Program-made: the position numbers and the translations under genes | Assembly (NCBI RefSeq): GCF_024679245.1 | Contig: NC_090177.1 | Location: forward strand, 50,069,353 to 50,133,352 | Direction: 5' to 3' | DNA from: Pseudorasbora parva | Taxonomy: Eukaryota; Chordata; Actinopteri; Cypriniformes; Gobionidae | Length of the DNA: 64,000 bases | The notes under the pieces: model-generated | The model's input: only the letters and a program-made list of their open reading frames with translations | The model's database searches: none | Told to the model about the DNA's origin: nothing | Shown here: piece by piece, positions 58,349 through 64,000 of the stretch | How the letters are laid out: each line of letters opens with the position of its first letter | How positions within the stretch are numbered: the first letter of the stretch is position 1

Positions 58349-58546
58349 ACCGGTCTGGCGCCTTGCAGGTGTTTACACATCTTGTTGGTAATTGACTGGA
58401 CTGTTTCTCAGTGGAAGAACTGTGATCCAGAGTCAGAGACTCTCTCCAGGACAAAAAGGCTAGCCTTAGTGGTCTAGCTTGAGAAGTGGCAGCAAAACAC
58501 GGTAGAGGCCCACAGTCAGGATTTAGAAGGCTCATCGAAAAGTCCT

Positions 58547-58618
58547 TCCCTGGTGGTCTAGTGGTTAGGATTCGGCGCTCTCACCGCCGCGGCCCGGGTT
58601 CGATTCCCGGTCAGGGAA
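58547..58618 (+). tRNA. tRNA-Glu(CTC), form A
   Basis: As 367-438. Confidence 0.95.
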
Positions 58619-58672
58619 CAGTCTTTTTCCCTCCAACACAGCCAAGAAAGTGTTTGCATGTGAAAAATGACC

Positions 58673-58759
58673 TCCTTCGAGCCGGAGTCGAACCAGCGAC
58701 CTAAGGATTTCCAACCTTCCACCTACAGTCCTCCGCTCTACCAGCTGAGCTATCGAAGG
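58673..58759 (-). tRNA. tRNA-Tyr(GTA), form a
   Basis: As 4651-4737. Confidence 0.94.
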
Positions 58760-58882
58760 CACACAGGTGAGCAACAGAACCTCAACCTATCAGGTTGCTG
58801 CAGCTCCACTGCCGGCTAAAAGTGCTTTTGCCGCAGACCGAAGCGCTGGCTGTTCAGTAAGGGAAGCCAAAACAATCACAAC

Positions 58883-58954
58883 TTCCCATACCGGGAGTCG
58901 AACCCGGGCCGCCTGGGTGAAAACCAGGAATCCTGACCGCTAGACCATATGGGA
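58883..58954 (-). tRNA. tRNA-Glu(TTC)
   Basis: As 704-775. Confidence 0.95.
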
Positions 58955-59379
58955 ATTCCTGCACCTATCAAGCAGGCTTGTGGGGGTGTTTTTCATCCAT
59001 GTGGTACGTACAAGGGCAGGGTTCTGTTGAGCCCTTTGGCTTTCAGTGTGTGATCGTCCCCTTTAAAAATATGGGTATGATCCGAAGGCATTGTTTACCG
59101 AATTCAGTTTTAACAGACTCAATGGAAGAAGCTGTCATTTGTTTCGCCCAGGGGGTGAAACTTTATCCCATTCTTGTGATCACATAATAGATACTTAAAA
59201 CTGCTCATTAAAGCAAGGTCCCTGTGACAGTACTTATGCGATGCATTTGAAAACACGCACGGTAATGAATGGTAAGCGCTATCTCGCAGACAAAACAGCC
59301 TATGGTTGGACTGTCAATTTATAAGAAACATAAATCAATTTAATAATTAAAGGCTGAAAGCAAAGCAAAAACAATCGTT

Positions 59380-59452
59380 CGAGCCAGCCAGGAGTCGAAC
59401 CTAGAATCTTCTGATCCGTAGTCAGACGCGTTATCCATTGCGCCACTGGCCC
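59380..59452 (-). tRNA. tRNA-Arg(ACG)
   Basis: As 1201-1273. Confidence 0.93.
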
Positions 59453-59638
59453 ACTTTAGGAACGACTTGCTGGTGTTTATACGCGTCTTGTTGGTGTTTG
59501 ACTGAACAGCTTCTCAGTGGAAGAACTGTGATCCAGAGTAAGAGATTCTCTCCAGGAGGAAAAGGCTAGCCTTAGAAGTTGCAGCAAAATCTGGTAGAGG
59601 CCAACAGCCAGGATTTAGGAGGCGAATAAGAAAGTCCT

Positions 59639-59710
59639 TCCCTGGTGGTCTAGTGGTTAGGATTCGGCGCTCTCACCGCCGCGGCCCGGATTTGATTCCC
59701 GGTCAGGGAA
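59639..59710 (+). tRNA. tRNA-Glu(CTC), form B
   Basis: As 1460-1531. Confidence 0.72.
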
Positions 59711-59764
59711 CATGCTTTTGCCTTGCAACTTAGCCAAGAAAGGGTTTGCATGTGAAAAGGGACC

Positions 59765-59851
59765 TCCTTCGAGCCGGAGTCGAACCAGCGACCTAAGGAT
59801 TGCCAACCTTTCACCTACAGTCCTCCGCTCTACCAGCTGAGCTATCGAAGG
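59765..59851 (-). tRNA. tRNA-Tyr(GTA), form b
   Basis: As 1586-1672. Confidence 0.93.
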
Positions 59852-59885
59852 CACAGAGATTACGAACGAAAGCTCAACCTATCAG

Positions 59886-59933
59886 AAATTTCTGATCCAT
59901 AGTCAGACGCGTTTTCCATTAGGCCACTGGCCC
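59886..59933 (-). pseudogene. Truncated tRNA-Arg remnant
   Basis: As 121-168. Confidence 0.75.
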
Positions 59934-60131
59934 ACCGGTCTGGCGCCTTGCAGGTGTTTACACGTCTTGTTGGTAATTGACTGGACTGTTTCTCAGTGGA
60001 AGAACTGTGATCCAGAGTCAGAGACTCTCTCCAGGACAAAAAGGCTAGCCTTAGTGGTCTAGCTTGAGAAGTTGCAGCAAAACACGGTAGAGGCCCACAG
60101 TCAGGATTTAGAAGGCTCATCGAAAAGTCCT

Positions 60132-60203
60132 TCCCTGGTGGTCTAGTGGTTAGGATTCGGCGCTCTCACCGCCGCGGCCCGGATTTGATTCCCGGTCAGG
60201 GAA
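60132..60203 (+). tRNA. tRNA-Glu(CTC), form B
   Basis: As 1460-1531. Confidence 0.72.
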
Positions 60204-60257
60204 CATGCTTTTGCCTTGCAACTTAGCCAAGAAAGGGTTTGCATGTGAAAAGGGACC

Positions 60258-60344
60258 TCCTTCGAGCCGGAGTCGAACCAGCGACCTAAGGATTACCAAC
60301 CTTTCACCTACAGTCCTCCGCTCTACCAGCTGAGCTATCGAAGG
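60258..60344 (-). tRNA. tRNA-Tyr(GTA), form b, intron variant
   Basis: As 47790-47876. Confidence 0.92.
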
Positions 60345-60378
60345 CACAGAGATTACGAACGAAAGCTCAACCTATCAG

Positions 60379-60426
60379 ATATTTCTGATCCATAGTCAGA
60401 CGCGTTTTCCATTAGGCCACTGGCCC
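60379..60426 (-). pseudogene. Truncated tRNA-Arg remnant
   Basis: As 47911-47958. Confidence 0.75.
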
Positions 60427-60624
60427 ACCGGTCTGGCGCCTTGCAGGTGTTTACACGTCTTGTTGGTAATTGACTGGACTGTTTCTCAGTGGAAGAACTG
60501 TGATCCAGAGTCAGAGACTCTCTCCAGGACAAAAAGGCTAGCCTTAGTGGTCTAGCTTGAGAAGTTGCAGCAAAACACGGTAGAGGCCCACAGTCAGGAT
60601 TTAGAAGGCTCATCTAAAAGTCCT

Positions 60625-60696
60625 TCCCTGGTGGTCTAGTGGTTAGGATTCGGCGCTCTCACCGCCGCGGCCCGGGTTCGATTCCCGGTCAGGGAA
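60625..60696 (+). tRNA. tRNA-Glu(CTC), form A
   Basis: As 367-438. Confidence 0.95.
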
Positions 60697-60750
60697 CAGT
60701 CTTTTTCCCTCCAACACAGCCAAGAAAGTGTTTGCATGTGAAAAATGACC

Positions 60751-60837
60751 TCCTTCGAGCCGGAGTCGAACCAGCGACCTAAGGATTGCCAACCTTCCAC
60801 CTACAGTCCTCCGCTCTACCAGCTGAGCTATCGAAGG
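60751..60837 (-). tRNA. tRNA-Tyr(GTA), a/b hybrid intron with form a flanks
   Basis: Hybrid intron as at 28982, but the 3' flank (T5 run) and the neighbouring Glu are form A, so only a short tract is exchanged. Confidence 0.93.
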
Positions 60838-60960
60838 CACGCAGGTGAGCAACAGAACCTCAACCTATCAGGTTGCTGCAGCTCCACTGCCGGCTAAAAG
60901 TGCTTTTGCCGCAGACCGAAGCGCTGGCTGTTCAGTAAGGGAAGCCAAAACAATCACAAC

Positions 60961-61032
60961 TTCCCATACCGGGAGTCGAACCCGGGCCGCCTGGGTGAAA
61001 ACCAGGAATCCTGACCGCTAGACCATATGGGA
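60961..61032 (-). tRNA. tRNA-Glu(TTC)
   Basis: As 704-775. Confidence 0.95.
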
Positions 61033-61457
61033 ATTCCTGCACCTATCAAGCAAGCTTGTGGGGGTGTTTTTCATCCATGTGGTACGTACAAGGGCAGGGT
61101 TCTGTTGAGCCCTTTGGCTTTCAGTGTGTGATCGTCCCCTTTAAAAATATGGGTATGATCCGAAGGCATTGTTTACCGAATTCAGTTTTAACAGACTCAA
61201 TGGAAGAAGCTGTCATTTGTTTCGCCCAGGGGGTGAAACTTTATCCCATTCTTGTGATCACATAATAGATACTTAAAACTGCTCATTAAAGCAAGGTCCC
61301 TGTGACAGTACTCATGTGATGCATTTGAAAACACGCACCGTAATGAATGGTAAGCGCTATCTCGCAGACAAAACAGCCTATGGTTGGACTGTCAATTTAT
61401 AAGAAACATAAATCAATTTAATAATTAAAGGCTGAAAGCAAAGCAAAAACAATCGTT

Positions 61458-61530
61458 CGAGCCAGCCAGGAGTCGAAGCTAGAATCTTCTGATCCGTAGT
61501 CAGACGCGTTATCCATTGCGCCACTGGCCT
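61458..61530 (-). tRNA. tRNA-Arg(ACG), G53C and G1A
   Basis: As 33845-33917. Confidence 0.75.
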
Positions 61531-61716
61531 ACTGTAGGAACGACTTGCTGGTGTTTATACGCGTCTTGTTGGTGTTTGACTGAACAGCTTCTCAGTGGAA
61601 GAACTGTGATCCAGAGTAAGAGATTCTCTCCAAGAGGAAAAGGCTAGCCTTAGAAGTTGCAGCAAAATCTGGTAGAGGCCAACAGCCAGGATTTAGGAGG
61701 CGAATAAGAAAGTCCT

Positions 61717-61788
61717 TCCCTGGTGGTCTAGTGGTTAGGATTCGGCGCTCTCACCGCCGCGGCCCGGATTTGATTCCCGGTCAGGGAA
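61717..61788 (+). tRNA. tRNA-Glu(CTC), form B
   Basis: As 1460-1531. Confidence 0.72.
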
Positions 61789-61842
61789 CATGCTTTTGCC
61801 TTGCAACTTAGCCAAGAAAGGGTTTGCATGTGAAAAGGGACC

Positions 61843-61929
61843 TCCTTCGAGCCGGAGTCGAACCAGCGACCTAAGGATTGCCAACCTTTCACCTACAGTC
61901 CTCCGCTCTACCAGCTGAGCTATCGAAGG
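61843..61929 (-). tRNA. tRNA-Tyr(GTA), form b
   Basis: As 1586-1672. Confidence 0.93.
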
Positions 61930-61963
61930 CACAGAGGTTACGAACGAAAGCTCAACCTATCAG

Positions 61964-62011
61964 AAATTTCTGATCCATAGTCAGACGCGTTTTCCATTAG
62001 GCCACTGGCCC
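61964..62011 (-). pseudogene. Truncated tRNA-Arg remnant
   Basis: As 121-168. Confidence 0.75.
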
Positions 62012-62209
62012 ACCGGTCTGGCGCCTTGCAGGTGTTTACACATCTTGTTGGTAATTGACTGGACTGTTTCTCAGTGGAAGAACTGTGATCCAGAGTCAGA
62101 GACTCTCTCCAGGACAAAAAGGCTAGTCTTAGTGGTCTAGCTTGAGAAGTTGCAGCAAAACACGGTAGAGGCCCACAGTCAGGATTTAGAAGGCTCATTG
62201 AAAAGTCCT

Positions 62210-62281
62210 TCCCTGGTGGTCTAGTGGTTAGGATTCGGCGCTCTCACTGCCGCGGCCCGGGTTCGATTCCCGGTCAGGGAA
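62210..62281 (+). tRNA. tRNA-Glu(CTC), form A, C39T
   Basis: As 40937-41008. Confidence 0.92.
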
Positions 62282-62335
62282 CAGTCTTTTTCCCTCCAAC
62301 ACAGCCAAGAAAGTGTTTGCATGTGAAAAATGACC

Positions 62336-62422
62336 TCCTTCGAGCCGGAGTCGAACCAGCGACCTAAGGATTTCCAACCTTCCACCTACAGTCCTCCGCT
62401 CTACCAGCTGAGCTATCGAAGG
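62336..62422 (-). tRNA. tRNA-Tyr(GTA), form a
   Basis: As 4651-4737. Confidence 0.94.
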
Positions 62423-62545
62423 CACGCAGGTGAGCAACAGAACCTCAACCTATCAGGTTGCTGCAGCTCCACTGCCGGCTAAAAGTGCTTTTGCCGCAGA
62501 CCGAAGCGCTGGCTGTTCAGTAAGGGAAGCCAAAACAATCACAAC

Positions 62546-62617
62546 TTCCCATACCGGGAGTCGAACCCGGGCCGCCTTGGTGAAAACCAGGAATCCTGAC
62601 CGCTAGACCATATGGCA
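62546..62617 (-). tRNA. tRNA-Glu(TTC), C2G and C40A
   Basis: As 41273-41344. Confidence 0.75.
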
Positions 62618-63042
62618 ATTCCTGCACCTATCAAGCAGGCTTGTGGGGGTGTTTTTCATCCATGTGGTACGTACAAGGGCAGGGTTCTGTTGAGCCCTTT
62701 GGCTTTCAGTGTGTGATCGTCCCCTTTAAAAATATGGGTATGATCCGAAGGCATTGTTTACCGAATTCAGTTTTAACAGACTCAATGGAACAAGCTGTCA
62801 TTTGTTTCGCCCAGGGGGTGAAACTTTATCCCATTCTTGTGATCACATAATAGATACTTAAAACTGCTCATTAAAGCAAGGTCCCTGTGACAGTACTTAT
62901 GCGATGCATTTGAAAACACGCACGGTAATGAATGGTAAGCGCTATCTCGCAGACAAAACAGCCTATGGTTGGACTGTCAATTTATAAGAAACATAAATCA
63001 ATTTAATAATTAAAGGCTGAAAGCAAAGCAAAAACAATCGTT

Positions 63043-63115
63043 CGAGCCAGCCAGGAGTCGAACCTAGAATCTTCTGATCCGTAGTCAGACGCGTTATCCA
63101 TTGCCCCACTGGCCC
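63043..63115 (-). tRNA. tRNA-Arg(ACG), C11G
   Basis: As 41770-41842. Confidence 0.82.
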
Positions 63116-63301
63116 ACTTTAGGAACGACTTGCTGGTGTTTATACGCGTCTTGTTGGTGTTTGACTGAACAGCTTCTCAGTGGAAGAACTGTGATCCAGA
63201 GTAAGAGATTCTCTCCAGGAGGAAAAGGCTAGCCTTAGAAGTTGCAGCAAAATCTGGTAGAGGCCAACAGCCAGGATTTAGGAGGCGAATAAGAAAGTCC
63301 T

Positions 63302-63373
63302 TCCCTGGTGGTCTAGTGGTTAGGATTCGGCGCTCTCACCGCCGCGGCCCGGATTTGATTCCCGGTCAGGGAA
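63302..63373 (+). tRNA. tRNA-Glu(CTC), form B
   Basis: As 1460-1531. Confidence 0.72.
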
Positions 63374-63427
63374 CATGCTTTTGCCTTGCAACTTAGCCAA
63401 GAAAGGGTTTGCATGTGAAAAGGGACC

Positions 63428-63514
63428 TCCTTCGAGCCGGAGTCGAACCAGCGACCTAAGGATTGCCAACCTTTCACCTACAGTCCTCCGCTCTACCAGC
63501 TGAGCTATCGAAGG
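63428..63514 (-). tRNA. tRNA-Tyr(GTA), form b
   Basis: As 1586-1672. Confidence 0.93.
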
Positions 63515-63548
63515 CACAGAGATTACGAACGAAAGCTCAACCTATCAG

Positions 63549-63596
63549 AAATTTCTGATCCATAGTCAGACGCGTTTTCCATTAGGCCACTGGCCC
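63549..63596 (-). pseudogene. Truncated tRNA-Arg remnant
   Basis: As 121-168. Confidence 0.75.
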
Positions 63597-63794
63597 ACCG
63601 GTCTGGCGCCTTGCAGGTGTTTACACGTCTTGTTGGTAATTGACTGGACTGTTTCTCAGTGGAAGAACTGTGATCCAGAGTCAGAGACTCTCTCCAGGAA
63701 AAAAAGGCTAGCCTTAGTGGTCTAGCTTGAGAAGTTGCAGCAAAACACGGTAGAGGCCCACAGTCAGGATTTAGAAGGCTCATCGAAAAGTCCT

Positions 63795-63866
63795 TCCCTG
63801 GTGGTCTAGTGGTTAGGATTCTGCGCTCTCACCGCCGCGGCCCGGATTTGATTCCCGGTCAGGGAA
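63795..63866 (+). tRNA. tRNA-Glu(CTC), form B, G28T
   Basis: As 42522-42593. Confidence 0.6.
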
Positions 63867-63920
63867 CATGCTTTTGCCTTGCAACTTAGCCAAGAAAGGG
63901 TTTGCATGTGAAAAGGGACC

Positions 63921-64000
63921 TCCTTCGAGCCGGAGTCGAACCAGCGACCTAAGGATTGCCAACCTTTCACCTACAGTCCTCCGCTCTACCAGCTGAGCTA
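63921..64000 (-). tRNA. tRNA-Tyr(GTA), form b, cut by window end
   Basis: As 1586-1672; the first 7 bases of the gene (acceptor 5' strand) lie beyond the window. Confidence 0.9.

Larger units (their letters stand above)
52649..60837. repeat. 12,961-bp-offset higher-order repeat, copy 2
   Basis: Counterpart of 39688-48369 with one 493-bp module fewer, fused near 58.4 kb. From 60961 onward the sequence again resembles the 39688 unit, at an offset of 21,273 bp, which suggests a further exchange. Confidence 0.8.
1..64000. repeat. Tandem tRNA gene array (31 long units)
   Basis: The whole window is a head-to-tail array and both edges fall inside it. Each long unit is taken to start at the lower coordinate of its Glu(TTC) gene; the number in brackets is the count of 493-bp modules it holds: 704(2), 2783(2), 4861(2), 6939(3), 9510(3), 12078(2), 14156(2), 16234(3), 18805(2), 20880(2), 22958(2), 25036(3), 27607(1), 29192(2), 31270(2), 33348(1), 34933(1), 36518(1), 38103(1), 39688(1), 41273(3), 43844(3), 46415(2), 48493(3), 51064(1), 52649(1), 54234(3), 56805(2), 58883(2), 60961(1), 62546(open). 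Within a unit the gene positions are almost invariant. Residue numbers in all tRNA entries follow the standard tRNA scheme on the gene's own strand. Confidence 0.97.

Noticed and set aside
1..64000. CRISPR array
   Set aside because: The repetition is of whole tRNA-containing units of 493 bp and more, with no short repeat and unique-spacer alternation, and the genes are eukaryotic.
1..64000. Bacterial or phage tRNA cluster
   Set aside because: The Tyr introns, absence of encoded CCA, Pol III oligo-T stops and vertebrate-type tRNA sequences argue against it.

Overview
The window is one continuous tandem array of tRNA genes from a eukaryotic nuclear genome, with no protein-coding gene. The tRNA sequences are close to vertebrate ones as I know them: an intron-containing tRNA-Tyr(GTA), tRNA-Glu(CTC), tRNA-Glu(TTC) and an intronless tRNA-Arg(ACG). 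Internal A and B boxes and oligo-T stops mark RNA polymerase III genes. Many differences between copies are C to T or G to A at CpG, as expected in a CpG-methylating vertebrate. Large arrays of this kind are known from fish and amphibians, so one of these is my best guess; the species cannot be read from the sequence.

I count 92 tRNA-Glu(CTC) on the plus strand, and on the minus strand 93 tRNA-Tyr (the first lacks its discriminator base, the last is cut by the window end), 31 tRNA-Glu(TTC), 31 tRNA-Arg and 61 truncated tRNA-Arg remnants. Fixed order along the plus strand: Glu(CTC)> <Tyr <Glu(TTC), a 425-bp gene-free spacer, <Arg, Glu(CTC)> <Tyr, then one to three 493-bp modules (<Arg remnant, Glu(CTC)>, <Tyr). 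The 31 long units are therefore quantised at about 1092 + 493n bp: 1585 (n=1), 2078 (n=2) or 2571 (n=3). The 493-bp module looks like a deletion derivative of the 1092-bp unit that lost Glu(TTC), the spacer and the 3' end of Arg.

Region by region: 0-11 kb has mostly n=2 units, then n=3; about 11.4-29 kb is two copies of an 8802-bp block; about 35-39.7 kb is a run of near-identical 1585-bp units; about 39.7-48.4 kb recurs at about 52.6-60.8 kb, offset 12,961 bp. Rare variants shared at these offsets show recent unequal exchange.

Two Glu(CTC) forms exist. Form A (27 copies) has an intact B box and a T5 terminator. Form B (65 copies) carries G53A and C56T in the B box and T arm and a T4 terminator, and may be poorly transcribed. 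Tyr has intron form a (GTGGAAGGTTGGAA), form b (GTGAAAGGTTGGCA) and recombinant a/b hybrids.

The most interesting content is a few single-base anticodon changes in otherwise tRNA-like copies: an amber-reading Tyr (CTA, 33138-33224), an amber-reading Glu (CTA, 45586-45657), two Arg bodies with a Leu anticodon (AAG, 16731-16803 and 25533-25605), and a Tyr body with an Asp anticodon (GTC, 50854-50940). All gene counts and variants were read by eye; expression and charging are unknown.
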